From Bdellovibrio bacteriovorus (GTDB lineage Bacteria; Bdellovibrionota; Bdellovibrionia; Bdellovibrionales; Bdellovibrionaceae), in NCBI RefSeq assembly GCF_001592735.1, contig NZ_LUKE01000001.1:248001-312000 (forward strand): a stretch of 64,000 bases of DNA, read 5' to 3'. The stretch's first letter is position 1. Every line of letters starts with the position of its first letter. The notes under the pieces were generated by a model. It made no database searches. It had not been told where the DNA came from and saw only the letters and a program-made list of their open reading frames with translations. Positions 8,933-17,782 of the stretch are shown piece by piece. The position numbers and the translations under genes are program-made.

Positions 8933-9628
8933 ATGAAAAAAATCCCCAAAAAATACCAACCTCGTGGTTTTGATATCCTTCACGAAGATATTGATATCAT
9001 CGTCGGAAATAAAGCTCCCGGAGCTTTAACTGTCGCGGCTAAATGGAATGCCGATGACACGATCCACAGCGCGCTAAACCAATGGGTGCGTAAAGGGAAT
9101 CCTCGTTCTAATAAATCAGTCTACGTCGTGCATCGTTTAGACCAAGCGACATCCGGAGTTTTGATTTTTGCAAAAAGCGAAGAGGTGCAACATTTCCTTA
9201 AAGACAATTGGAAATCGACCACGAAAAACTATTACGCGATAGTCCACGGTAAAATGAAAAAAAAGAATGGCACGATTCAGAGCTATTTGGAAGAAGATGA
9301 AAATTACGTGGTTCATTCAAGCCAAGACTCAGAAAAAGGAAAGCTCGCGATCACCGAATATGAAGTCTTAAAAGAAACCGATCAGTTCAGCCTCGTAAAA
9401 ATAAATCTGCTGACCGGTAAGAAAAATCAAATCCGTGTGCACCTTTCAGGCGAAGGCCACCCCATCGTGGGTGATGCAAAATACGGCAAAGGCCCTTCTA
9501 AATACAAAGATCTGTGCCTGCATTCGGCCGTGTTGGAAATCACTCATCCTTTTAATAAAAAAAGATTGCGCTTCACCGCCCCGGTGCCCGCCTATTTCAA
9601 AAAACTGATCCCGTTTGATTACGATTAG
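8933..9628 (+). CDS. RluA-family pseudouridine synthase
   Basis: 231 residues. The catalytic motif HRLDQATSGVLIFAKS holds the nucleophilic Asp70 that all pseudouridine synthases use. Later family blocks are present: NYYAIVHG, a GKKNQIRVHL block (motif III) and HPIVGDAKYG. There is no N-terminal S4 domain, so it resembles the short RluA/TruC-type enzymes that modify rRNA or tRNA. The target uridine cannot be predicted. It starts 4 nt after the preceding exported-protein gene. Confidence 0.85.
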   Translation: MKKIPKKYQPRGFDILHEDIDIIVGNKAPGALTVAAKWNADDTIHSALNQWVRKGNPRSNKSVYVVHRLDQATSGVLIFAKSEEVQHFLKDNWKSTTKNYYAIVHGKMKKKNGTIQSYLEEDENYVVHSSQDSEKGKLAITEYEVLKETDQFSLVKINLLTGKKNQIRVHLSGEGHPIVGDAKYGKGPSKYKDLCLHSAVLEITHPFNKKRLRFTAPVPAYFKKLIPFDYD

Positions 9629-9698
9629 GAAGGCTTGTGTTCTTTCACAGATTGAAGGGCCTTTGAAGTTTTATTAAGATAAGACGTAGGAGGTCCAC

Positions 9699-9887
9699 AT
9701 GCTTTATTGGTCGTTGGTATTTTTCTTAATCTCTTTAGTTGCCGGCATTCTTGGGCTGAATAACGTCGCCGGGCTCAGCATGGATATTGCGAAATTTCTG
9801 ATCGCGCTTTTCTTAGTATTGGCTATCGTCAGTTTTGCGATCGGAATTTGGACATACAAGAAGGCTAAAAATTTACTGAACAAATAA
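9699..9887 (+). CDS. DUF1328 small membrane protein (YtjA-like)
   Basis: 62 residues with two transmembrane helices (about 3-22 and 32-52) and a Lys-rich tail. Length and the pattern LYWSLVFFLISLVAGILG, with a second hydrophobic segment ending in GIWTYKK, fit the DUF1328/YtjA family, whose role is unknown but which is often stress-linked. TAGGAGG precedes the ATG. A strong bidirectional terminator follows immediately. Confidence 0.8.
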   Translation: MLYWSLVFFLISLVAGILGLNNVAGLSMDIAKFLIALFLVLAIVSFAIGIWTYKKAKNLLNK

Positions 9888-9891
9888 CTAA

Positions 9892-9922
9892 AAAACCCGC
9901 CGGAAAGGCGGGTTTTGTTTTT
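9892..9922. terminator. Bidirectional intrinsic terminator
   Basis: A perfect 10-bp stem (AAAACCCGCC / GGCGGGTTTT) with a 5-nt loop has A/T tracts on both sides. It lies between the DUF1328 gene and the convergent reductase gene and can serve both transcripts; its right edge touches the stop codon of the minus-strand gene. Confidence 0.9.
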
Positions 9923-10814
9923 AAAAGCTATTTGAAAGTTCCTGAATCATCACACCTTTTTCTTCGATCAGCGCGGCGATGTGATCATTGAGAGAAATCC
10001 TACCTCGGTCGGGCGCTCGCGGCTTTTCAAATTTATTATTCAACACCACGTCCGTCATCGCCGCCATGGAGGCTGCGGATTCTTTTGAAAATCCTTGTTT
10101 CATCATGGCTTCTATCCACTTATCTTGAGGAATCGTGACTACTTTCACCGGACGGCGCAAGTGCTCGCTAAAAGCCACCGCCACATCAGCGGGCGTATAC
10201 TCCTCGGGTCCTTCAATGTAATGAGGACGATCCATCCCTTCTTTATCTAACAAAAGCTCGGCCGCAAGTTTACCGACATCCTTGGGTGAAACCATGGGGA
10301 TTTTAAACTCCGCCGGAAAAAAAGAATACACAACACCTTCTTCCAAAGCCGATGGCAATGACGAATCCCAATTTGTCATATAGTAAGCGGAGCGCAAGAT
10401 ATGATAAGGGCGGAAAAGATTTTTAAGTTCTGTTTCCATTTCATACAGAATGCCCAAGTCCCCGATGCCATTTCCGGCCTGAGCTCCGTAAGTCGAGGCA
10501 GCTACGATACGTTCAATACTTGAGTCTTCCAAGGCCATCAGGATGGAATGCAAAGTTTCACGCTCTTCTTCAATCGAGTTTTTTGAAGGATCTCCGGGTG
10601 GGTTTAATAAAAAAAGACTGTGGCCCCGATCAAACACATGCCTAAGAGCATCCGTGTCTAACACGTCCACGGACGCGACCTTCGCCCCTTGTCGTTCCCA
10701 TTTTTTGGTCTTGTGAGAATCGCGCGTGATCAAAAGAACATTTTCTTTTTTCTTAAGAAGGTTTTCAGTCACTTCAGATCCGACATGGCCGGTAGCGCCT
10801 AAGATAATATGCAT
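9921..10814 (-). CDS. NAD(P)-binding NmrA-like reductase
   Basis: 297 residues from the ATG at 10814, which has GGAGG 6 nt upstream; a longer reading from 10853 adds 13 residues before the Rossmann core and is less likely. The N-terminus MHIILGATGHVGSEV carries the GxxGxxG dinucleotide motif, and AASTYGAQ and LRSAYYMTNW fit NmrA/QOR2-type atypical short-chain dehydrogenases, which lack a Tyr-x-x-x-Lys catalytic pair or use a degenerate one. Members reduce quinones or act as redox sensors. Substrate unknown. Confidence 0.8.
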   Translation of the reverse strand: MHIILGATGHVGSEVTENLLKKKENVLLITRDSHKTKKWERQGAKVASVDVLDTDALRHVFDRGHSLFLLNPPGDPSKNSIEEERETLHSILMALEDSSIERIVAASTYGAQAGNGIGDLGILYEMETELKNLFRPYHILRSAYYMTNWDSSLPSALEEGVVYSFFPAEFKIPMVSPKDVGKLAAELLLDKEGMDRPHYIEGPEEYTPADVAVAFSEHLRRPVKVVTIPQDKWIEAMMKQGFSKESAASMAAMTDVVLNNKFEKPRAPDRGRISLNDHIAALIEEKGVMIQELSNSF

Positions 10815-10905
10815 AGATGCCTCCATAGGCCATTTTAGGACAAAGCCCCCCATCTTTCACCGAAATGGGTTTAACCTGTGTGATCTAACAAGTACTTATC
10901 GATTA

Positions 10906-12042
10906 TTATTTTGAAAGGAGCGTGATCAGTTCATCTTTGCGCGAAAGGCCATCTTTATAACCGATCTCTATCAGGTCCGCACAAAAGCTAGATTCAAATA
11001 AAAGATAGCTAATAAGTTCGCTCGCATCGTGCATGGACCCAAGACCTTTTAAAAGGAAGCGCACCATCCGTGGGAGCTTATGCGCCTTTTGCACGGCCAT
11101 TTCGCCAATGTCCACGGACGGAGAAATAAAAAGATAGTCCAAGGGGCGTAAAGCAATTCTTTGATGCTGATCTGCGGGAATCGCATTGGCATAGTCATTA
11201 AGACGTCGCAAACGATCAATATCTTGTTCAACCGCATCCAGCATCACACCGTTCATGATGGTATTCACGACACGGGCGACACTCGGAGCTAAGATATTTT
11301 TGTGGGCACGTTCTTCATAAGCGGTGGCGCCTTGCATGCGCACTCCGATCACTAATAATTTCTGCGCGCCTAGGTAAATCACGGGACTGCAGGGAGCATG
11401 GTTACGAACAGCCCCATCCCCAAAAAATCTGTCATCGACTTTAACCGGTGGAAATAAAAGGGGGATCGCGGAGGATGCTAAAATATGTTCTGTCCCGATC
11501 TGCGCCCGTTCACTGCGTTTTCGGCCCTTGTCCCACTCTGGTAATTCAGGATGCCCTTGCACGAAAGTGGTGGTCGCTGATTTTACGTAATCAATCGCCG
11601 TGATGGCTAAGGCTTTTAAATGGCCCTGCTCAATATTCATGCGCACTTTCTCGTAATCCATATTGCCGTGAATAAGCTCACGCAAAGGAGACGTATCCAT
11701 TAAAGCCTTACCAGGCGTTGTTCCAGTAAGACCTCCGATAGACAGATCACTTAACCACTGCCAGCCAATGCGGCTCATGGTTAAAGAGTTTGTCGAGAAG
11801 ACTTTTTCAAAGGTGATTTCCGTCCAAAGACGGCTTAGGTTTGTGACGGCAAATTTAAAATTCTCAGCATGACACGCCAGGGAGCTGGCATTGATCGCTC
11901 CGGCACTCACTCCCGAGAGATAATCAAAACGAAAGGGCACGCCGGAAGTTTCGCTCACTTCTTGGACAGCTTTTAATACACCCACCTGGTATGCGCCGCG
12001 CGCCCCGCCACCAGAAAGCACGAGTCCCATTTCTTTACTCAT
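10906..12042 (-). CDS. Patatin-like phospholipase
   Basis: 378 residues. The three patatin elements are present: oxyanion loop SGGGARGAYQVG at 10-21, nucleophile elbow GVSAG with Ser46, and the catalytic Asp in FFGDGAVRNH (Asp209), giving a complete Ser-Asp dyad. No signal peptide, so cytoplasmic or delivered another way. The family hydrolyses acyl chains from phospholipids. The length fits single-domain bacterial patatins with a helical C-terminal extension. AAGGCGG lies 5 nt before the ATG. Confidence 0.88.
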   Translation of the reverse strand: MSKEMGLVLSGGGARGAYQVGVLKAVQEVSETSGVPFRFDYLSGVSAGAINASSLACHAENFKFAVTNLSRLWTEITFEKVFSTNSLTMSRIGWQWLSDLSIGGLTGTTPGKALMDTSPLRELIHGNMDYEKVRMNIEQGHLKALAITAIDYVKSATTTFVQGHPELPEWDKGRKRSERAQIGTEHILASSAIPLLFPPVKVDDRFFGDGAVRNHAPCSPVIYLGAQKLLVIGVRMQGATAYEERAHKNILAPSVARVVNTIMNGVMLDAVEQDIDRLRRLNDYANAIPADQHQRIALRPLDYLFISPSVDIGEMAVQKAHKLPRMVRFLLKGLGSMHDASELISYLLFESSFCADLIEIGYKDGLSRKDELITLLSK

Positions 12043-12258
12043 AAGCCGCCTTTATATTTGATCTTATTTTATCTCAAACCGGGAACTTCGCCATCAAAGC
12101 TTCGGGAACTAGACCTTTCTCAATAGTACACAGAAATCCTAGACAAACTTTTAGACTGTTTTTTTAAGTTCGACAGAACTTTGCCATCCCAAGCACTTTA
12201 ATTGATTTTAACTGTGTACACCTTTTGCTTCTGTCAATTCGTAGGGCATGGGGGAAAA

Positions 12259-13185
12259 ATGAAGGCATCTAAAATCGGGTTGTTTCTAGTCATGGGACTT
12301 ACAATTATCACTTTCCAAAACTGTTCCAAAGTTGGACTTCAAGTTCAAGACATGGCAAAGCTTCAAGGTGACGATAATTTTGAGGCCGGCGTTGACGTCC
12401 CCGTTGTGGATCAACCCGACCATAATGATGATTCTGATAACAATGATGGTGGTCCCAAAGACGGCGGTCCCAAAGCCGGGATGCCTGATGATACCTCCTC
12501 CACACCACCAGCCGCACCTTTAGATGCGACTTGCAAAGGTCTTATATCTAGCAGCACAGCGATTGCTTATGACTCTGTGGCGGCCGCCAATTCAGTAGAG
12601 AAAAATTATGCGATCCACTCATTAGAAGAAGCCATCAATTATGAGACTGTGGGTAAGGTCAGCAATGGCTCCGCCAATACCGTATCGGTCACCGCTCGGT
12701 CCATTGCTCAGGTCAGCAACTTTTCGGTGAACAAACTTTTCTTAAATGCCACAGCTATCGGAAAGATTTCTAGTTTTTCGTCCTCACAAGTCGTCGCCGT
12801 CGCCAGAAGTATTGATCAGATCTCTAGCTTTTCAGCGAATCTGTGCTTAAGCCTTCAAGAGCTTGGCACATTGAGCAACCTTTCATCGGATCTTACCATC
12901 ATGGGACGCGGTGAAAACGGAGCGCGTGCAAAAGTTAAAGAGATCGAACATATCTCTGCCTTGATGAGTTTGCATAATGTTGACGTGGAATCCATCCAAA
13001 GTGGTTCGATCCGCGTGCGAGCCGAAAACGTAAATATCGGAAGTATTTCTTCGGGCTCGGGCACTATTTATCTGGTGGACTCGAAAATCGATTCTGTGTC
13101 TAAATTTTCTGGCACCATTCACCTTTACGGGAACTCTTCGGTGGGTTCAAGCGTGTCCTCTTCAGTTCGCATCGTAAAACACTAA
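12259..13185 (+). CDS. FQNC lipoprotein with 18-residue solenoid-like repeats
   Basis: 308 residues from the ATG at 12259 (GGGGG upstream; export signal begins at once). The signal ends TIITFQNC with Cys22 as likely lipidation site, followed by SKVGLQVQD, nearly the same as SKAGIQVED in the lipoprotein at 6669. An Asp/Asn/Gly/Pro-rich linker (about 53-88) leads to four exact 18-residue repeats at 131-148, 149-166, 167-184 and 185-202, each starting with a branched hydrophobic residue and containing [IV]S[NS]xS. Looser copies continue to the C-terminus. This predicts a beta-solenoid. No enzymatic motif is seen; it is probably a structural or adhesive envelope protein. Confidence 0.8.
   Translation: MKASKIGLFLVMGLTIITFQNCSKVGLQVQDMAKLQGDDNFEAGVDVPVVDQPDHNDDSDNNDGGPKDGGPKAGMPDDTSSTPPAAPLDATCKGLISSSTAIAYDSVAAANSVEKNYAIHSLEEAINYETVGKVSNGSANTVSVTARSIAQVSNFSVNKLFLNATAIGKISSFSSSQVVAVARSIDQISSFSANLCLSLQELGTLSNLSSDLTIMGRGENGARAKVKEIEHISALMSLHNVDVESIQSGSIRVRAENVNIGSISSGSGTIYLVDSKIDSVSKFSGTIHLYGNSSVGSSVSSSVRIVKH
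12649..12864 (+). repeat. Four tandem 54-nt (18-residue) coding repeats
   Basis: The repeat is visible in the protein: VGKVSNGSANTVSVTARS, IAQVSNFSVNKLFLNATA, IGKISSFSSSQVVAVARS and IDQISSFSANLCLSLQEL. The DNA copies differ a good deal, so this is an old, selected protein repeat and not a fresh slippage tract. Confidence 0.8.
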
Positions 13186-13199
13186 GAAATCTTTGATGG

Positions 13200-13216
13200 G
13201 GGGACTATCTGTCCCC
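13200..13216 (+). terminator. Possible terminator after the solenoid lipoprotein
   Basis: A 6-bp GC-rich stem GGGGAC/GTCCCC with a 5-nt loop begins 15 nt after the stop codon. It is followed by TTGCTTAG and not a clean T run, so it may be a weak terminator or a 3'-end stabilising hairpin. Confidence 0.45.
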
Positions 13217-13271
13217 TTGCTTAGGTCCAGTCAAATTAAAAACTTCCAAAGACTTGTCCCTTCAAGAGAGA

Positions 13272-14228
13272 ATGACTCTTAAGACATTCATGAGAGTTAT
13301 TCTGACATTATTCATTTTTATTTTGCCCCTCACCGGTCAGGCTAAAACCTGGCTTTGTGAAACCTATGATATTTGTCGAAGTGGTTCTCGCCCTAATTCA
13401 TCCGCGCCCGCTCAGCCCACCACCAATAGTACGATCAATATCAACCCAGCGGCCGTGCCCACGACAAAAACCACCGGCATTGAGGCTTTATATTACAAGG
13501 GTCTTTTTGATTTTGCCTTGGTAAAAGGTTTAGGTCGTGTGGGTGCCGCGATTTCACCATCCAACACGGAAGAAACTTTTTTTGGGGCCCCGGGCTTTGA
13601 AGTACCCGAAGAGTACGCCGAACGTAAATCTGAAGGCAATAAACTCCCGTCGCAGAAAGTCGCTTTGGCGACCGCATTTAACATCTTTAGCAATAAAAGA
13701 AATGGCCTCAAAAAGTTCGAACTGAATTTAGGCGTGATCGGAAAGTACAATAAAATTTCCTATAAGGTTTCCCCCGGCGGGGGTGTTAGTGGTATCGCAG
13801 GTCCTTTCACTTTCGGGTATTCAGCTTATGCGGATTCTTTCATTTGGAATAAAGACGCCTTTGATGCCGATCCGAACTTAGAAATTCTTTATAACGTAGA
13901 AACCTATTCGGCCGGGATTTTTTTAGACAGTGTCGCCTTAGATTATTCAGAGCTTAGGATTTACCCCAAGGATGCCCGGGATTCAAAAGTATCCATGCTG
14001 ACGGGGTCTTTACTTTTAAAAGATGGCATCATCACCTTGTCTTGGCGCAAAGAGACTTCGGATCGGTACGCTTTTAATTTCACCACCCACATGCTTGAAG
14101 AGCGCCGAGACAAAGAAGACCTATTCGGTGGTGTGCAAGTGGCGGCAACCAAAAATATCATGATCGGCGCCTTCTATAACTACTATTTACTTCACGAAAT
14201 CTCTCTAGGCGTCACAGCATTTTTTTGA
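13272..14228 (+). CDS. Exported hypothetical protein, probable outer-membrane beta-barrel
   Basis: About 318 residues from the ATG at 13272; an in-frame TTG at 13254 and ATG at 13290 are alternatives. The signal peptide ends near TGQA-KT. Two Cys (CETYDIC) follow, then a Ser/Pro/Thr-rich linker. From residue 70 on, alternating hydrophobic strands with aromatic residues continue to a C-terminal ...GVTAFF, and a terminal Phe is the usual signal for outer-membrane barrel insertion. I do not recognise the family. It probably has its own promoter and is followed by the antiporter gene. Confidence 0.65.
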   Translation: MTLKTFMRVILTLFIFILPLTGQAKTWLCETYDICRSGSRPNSSAPAQPTTNSTININPAAVPTTKTTGIEALYYKGLFDFALVKGLGRVGAAISPSNTEETFFGAPGFEVPEEYAERKSEGNKLPSQKVALATAFNIFSNKRNGLKKFELNLGVIGKYNKISYKVSPGGGVSGIAGPFTFGYSAYADSFIWNKDAFDADPNLEILYNVETYSAGIFLDSVALDYSELRIYPKDARDSKVSMLTGSLLLKDGIITLSWRKETSDRYAFNFTTHMLEERRDKEDLFGGVQVAATKNIMIGAFYNYYLLHEISLGVTAFF

Positions 14229-14284
14229 CGACGAGCCCGTGATCGCGCATATTAAAAAAAATTAATATCTTTTAGGAGCTCTTA

Positions 14285-15400
14285 GTGACAAAAGGAATGG
14301 CCGCTCGTGTGACGGTGTCTTGGTTAACGGTTTTAAGTTTTTTCTTTTTCCTTTCAACTTGGCTGCAAGACTTAAGTTCTCCCCTGGTTTTGACCGGTCT
14401 TTTTGTTTGGCTCTTTGCCGTTATCATGTGGGCTGCATTTGGCGTGGTGCACGAGGCTGAAGAGCTTGCCATTCTTTTAGGGGAACCCAAAGGAACCTTA
14501 GTACTGACGCTTTCTATCGTGATTATCGAAGTGGCGCTGGTCGCCGCGGTGATGCTGGGGGCTCAAGGCGCCCCGACATTGGGGCGCGATACGATGTTTG
14601 CCGTTTTGATGATCGTACTGAACGGTGTTGTGGGTTTGGGACTTCTTATCGGGGGGCTTAAGCACCGCGAGCAGTCTTACAACCTTCAAGGGGCGGCTTC
14701 TTATTTATCTATTCTGGTTCCCCTGACTATCGTTGCCTTGATTTTGCCGAACTTTACCACGTCCTCAAACGCGGGGACCTTAACGAACTTTCAGGCCGGG
14801 ATGTTTTCTTGTTTCACGGTAGGCTTGTACGCCGCGTTCTTGATCACACAAACAGGACGTCATCGCTCTTACTATGTTCACGTCAGGGATGGAGAAGCTC
14901 CCGTCGCCGTGGCGATGGCTCCGATGCCTCCCCCACCGCTTGATCGAAAAAAAGTTTTCACCCATACTATTTTACTTTTTGCGAATATCCTGCCGATCGT
15001 TTTGCTAGCAAAAGGCTTAGCTAAAATTTTAGATTACGGAATCACCTCGCTAGAGCTTCCCGCCGCTTTGGGCGGGGTGGTTATCGCGGCCATCGTTTTT
15101 GCGCCTGAAGGTATCAGCGCCCTTCGCGCCGTTGCGAGAAATGACTTACAGCGCACCATCAATCTGTGCTTGGGAGCGGCCACATCAACCGTCGGCCTCA
15201 CCGTTCCGGTGGTTTTAGCTATCGGAATTTTTACCGGTCAAACGGTGATCCTGGGTCTTAAGCCCACCGAGATGACATTGTTAGTAATGACTTTGATTTT
15301 AAGTTCGATGACGTTTTCAAATCGTCGCACGACTTTGCTTGAAGGCGCCGTGCATATCGTTGTTTTCTTAGTATATCTGGTTTTAGTTTTTAATCCTTAA
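14285..15400 (+). CDS. Ca2+/H+ antiporter of the CaCA family (ChaA-like)
   Basis: 371 residues from a GTG at 14285 with AGGAG 6 nt upstream. There are about eleven transmembrane helices. The two inverted alpha-repeat ion-binding regions are visible as VHEAEELAILLGEP...TLSIVIIEVALVA and, in the second half, FAPEGISALRAVARNDLQRTINLCLGAATSTVGLTVP, each with the acidic residues that coordinate cations in the family. Family members exchange Ca2+ or Na+/K+ for protons across the inner membrane. Substrate choice between Ca2+ and Na+ cannot be settled from sequence. Confidence 0.85.
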   Translation: MTKGMAARVTVSWLTVLSFFFFLSTWLQDLSSPLVLTGLFVWLFAVIMWAAFGVVHEAEELAILLGEPKGTLVLTLSIVIIEVALVAAVMLGAQGAPTLGRDTMFAVLMIVLNGVVGLGLLIGGLKHREQSYNLQGAASYLSILVPLTIVALILPNFTTSSNAGTLTNFQAGMFSCFTVGLYAAFLITQTGRHRSYYVHVRDGEAPVAVAMAPMPPPPLDRKKVFTHTILLFANILPIVLLAKGLAKILDYGITSLELPAALGGVVIAAIVFAPEGISALRAVARNDLQRTINLCLGAATSTVGLTVPVVLAIGIFTGQTVILGLKPTEMTLLVMTLILSSMTFSNRRTTLLEGAVHIVVFLVYLVLVFNP

Positions 15401-15427
15401 ACCAAACATTGGCTTTGCCGGAGGCTT

Positions 15428-17221
15428 TTAAGCGCCTCCGCGAAGGGCTTTAACGGTTGAATCCATCACGTGAGATTTGGATTCAATTTCGGCTGCCGTC
15501 GCCACGATTTCTTCGGCTTGCGCGGCATTTCGTTGTACCAACTGGTCTATTTCACCAATCGAAGTTGAAATCGAAGTGATCCCCGTCGCTTGTTCCACAC
15601 TGGCTTGGGCGATTTCGGTATTTAAAGTCGAAACCTTATCCACACTGCCAGAGATTTTTTTAAGGAACTCGCCATTTTCTTGCGCGGTCACGCGACCCTG
15701 TTTGATTTGCTGAACACTGGTTAAAACCAAAGAGCCAATATCTTTGGCGGCGATCGCGGATCGTTGCGCTAAGGACCTCACCGCTTCGGCCACCACCGCA
15801 AAACCTTTGCCATGTTCACCGGCGCGAGCGGCCTCGACAGAAGCATTCAAAGCTAAAAGATTGGTCTGAAAGGCGATATCATCAATGATCGTGGTGATCT
15901 CTTCAATGCGTTTTGAAGAGGCTTCCATTTCGCTCATGATGTTGATCAGTTTTAACATTTCAGCTTCACCTGATTTTGCTAACGTCGCTGATTCTAAGGA
16001 AAGGCCCGCAGCGGTTTGCGCATTATTAGTATTTTGTTTCACCATCGAGCTGATTTCTTCTAACGAGGCGGCGGTTTCTTCCACTGACGCGGCGGCATGG
16101 GTCGAAAGATTTGCAAGTTCCGAACCATTCGCATGAAGCTGTCTTAAGCTTTCAGAAATACCGCCGGCAGAGGAAGTAAGATCCGAAGACAGGTTTTGAA
16201 TTTTTTTAGAGCTGACCCGGGCTCCCAGATATACGGTCAACAAGATCAAAACCAGCCCGCCGAGGGAAAATAGGAATTGATGAGTAAGAGCTTTGTACGC
16301 GGGAGCTAAAATCGTTGAAACCGGAGTCTCAATGATCAGGCTCCATTTTTGTTTTAAATTAAAGATTTGAATTGGCACCACTAAAACCCAATGGTCTTGG
16401 AGTTTTACATACGCCGTTTTATATTCATCAATCGCTTTAAGAACTGATTCGTCGGCTTGGTAAGGCTTCATTTCTTTTTCTTTATCCGGAGAGGAAACCA
16501 CCATTTTTGTATCTGAAACCAACGTGACGCGAGAGTCTTCAAACGGGCGCATTTTTTCTACCACGCTGCGAACCGTGTCTAAACTGATATCAACACCTAA
16601 GACGCCTAGAAACTTTCCATCTTTCACCACCGTGTATACGGCGGAGGTCATAAATACTTTTTGTCCATCCACGATGTCGCTGTAGGGCTCAATCAACATG
16701 TTTTCTTTGGTTTGCTGGGGCTTCAAATACCAGTCGCCAAGATCGGGCGTTTCCGGATTTAAAATTGTTTTATAAGTGATTACATCCCCTTTACGAATCC
16801 ACCACGGATAAAACCTTCCCGTGTGTTCGTGTTGAGGAGCATTGACGAACTTGGCATCCATGCCGTCGAATCCGTCAGGTTCAAATCCAGACCAGGTGCC
16901 AAAATAATTTTTATTTTGTTTTAAAATTTCACCCAACTCTAAAATTGTGCGTGCGCGACGTTGTTCGCCGATCTGCATTTGGGCTAATAAGTTAATCCCT
17001 AAGGTTTCCATTTGTACGAAAGGTTTTTCGAAATACAAAGTGATCTCTTGCGAAGAATGTTGACCGACTTCACGCAGTTGTTCTAAGGCTTTTTCTTGAA
17101 CCAGCTGAAATGAGTTCTTGGATTCCCAATAACCTAAAATCAAAAGCACTAAGAGAGAGACAATCGCGATAGGCAAAGTGAGTTGTTGAGTGAAAGAAAG
17201 ACGAGAAAAACGTGCAAACAT
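15428..17221 (-). CDS. Methyl-accepting chemotaxis protein with dCache-type sensor
   Basis: About 597 residues from the ATG at 17221 (GGAG about 9 nt upstream; an in-frame TTG at 17272 would add 17 residues). TM1 lies near 15-30, then a periplasmic double-Cache sensor (FGTWSGFEPDGFD, YPWWIRKGD, GVLGVDISLDTV are typical), TM2 near 310-330, and a cytoplasmic signalling region with the hairpin tip IAFQTNLLALNASVEAARAGE. No clear HAMP follows TM2. The C-terminus lacks a CheR/CheB tethering pentapeptide. Senses a small ligand, perhaps an amino acid, in the periplasm and controls CheA. Confidence 0.9.
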   Translation of the reverse strand: MFARFSRLSFTQQLTLPIAIVSLLVLLILGYWESKNSFQLVQEKALEQLREVGQHSSQEITLYFEKPFVQMETLGINLLAQMQIGEQRRARTILELGEILKQNKNYFGTWSGFEPDGFDGMDAKFVNAPQHEHTGRFYPWWIRKGDVITYKTILNPETPDLGDWYLKPQQTKENMLIEPYSDIVDGQKVFMTSAVYTVVKDGKFLGVLGVDISLDTVRSVVEKMRPFEDSRVTLVSDTKMVVSSPDKEKEMKPYQADESVLKAIDEYKTAYVKLQDHWVLVVPIQIFNLKQKWSLIIETPVSTILAPAYKALTHQFLFSLGGLVLILLTVYLGARVSSKKIQNLSSDLTSSAGGISESLRQLHANGSELANLSTHAAASVEETAASLEEISSMVKQNTNNAQTAAGLSLESATLAKSGEAEMLKLINIMSEMEASSKRIEEITTIIDDIAFQTNLLALNASVEAARAGEHGKGFAVVAEAVRSLAQRSAIAAKDIGSLVLTSVQQIKQGRVTAQENGEFLKKISGSVDKVSTLNTEIAQASVEQATGITSISTSIGEIDQLVQRNAAQAEEIVATAAEIESKSHVMDSTVKALRGGA

Positions 17222-17301
17222 GCCGACGACTCCGAATAAAAGGCTCAATTCAGTATCGTGATTAGTACGCAAAAACGAAAGGACTTTGAGGTCTAGACTC
17301 G

Positions 17302-17706
17302 CTAAAGATTTTGCACAGCCCAGTTGAGAATTTTGAGCAGTCGATCATTTAAAAGACGTGAGGCTTCACTTTCAGTCACCCATCGATACTCGTGATGTTC
17401 AGGCCGGCATAATTCAGGACTCAACCCGAGGACTACGTTTAGTGAATTTACTTCCCCCAAATAATATCGGGCCACTTTGCCGTTAGCATAGGGCTCTGTT
17501 TCCACAAAGATTTTTCCAACGGGAAATTCCACATCTTCGATCCCTGACTCTTCTTTGAGTTCACGAAGGGCTGTTTGAAAAGGATCTTCTCCTTCCTCCA
17601 CAGTTCCTTTGGGAAAATCCCAATATTTATAACTGCGCAGGATAAGAAATAAGGTCTTTCCTTGCTTTCGATGTATCGGAATTATACCGGCAGACAATGT
17701 TCTCAT
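17302..17706 (-). CDS. Nudix hydrolase (diadenosine tetraphosphatase-like)
   Basis: About 134 residues from the ATG at 17706; a GTG directly before it is also possible. The Nudix box is complete: GTVEEGEDPFQTALRELKEE, then SGIE, giving the G-x5-E-x7-REUxEExGU pattern that binds Mg2+. FPKG just before the box and YYLGEV near the C-terminus are usual in bis(5'-nucleosyl)-tetraphosphatases, which clear Ap4A. It could also be a general housecleaning pyrophosphatase. Confidence 0.8.
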   Translation of the reverse strand: MRTLSAGIIPIHRKQGKTLFLILRSYKYWDFPKGTVEEGEDPFQTALRELKEESGIEDVEFPVGKIFVETEPYANGKVARYYLGEVNSLNVVLGLSPELCRPEHHEYRWVTESEASRLLNDRLLKILNWAVQNL

Positions 17707-17782
17707 CACCGACAGAGACTATTTTTATTTCCATAATCCTTCAATATTTTCGATAGCTTCGACGCTGCTTTGGGGGGCGACC

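Noticed and set aside
14249-14268. AT-only inverted repeat ATATTAA/TTAATAT before the antiporter gene
   Set aside because: Low-complexity AT sequence; a stem of this sort is weak and expected by chance.
16861-16900. tRNA-like GGTTCAAATCC (T-loop consensus)
   Set aside because: It is inside the chemoreceptor sensor domain, with no acceptor stem or anticodon arm at the right distance.
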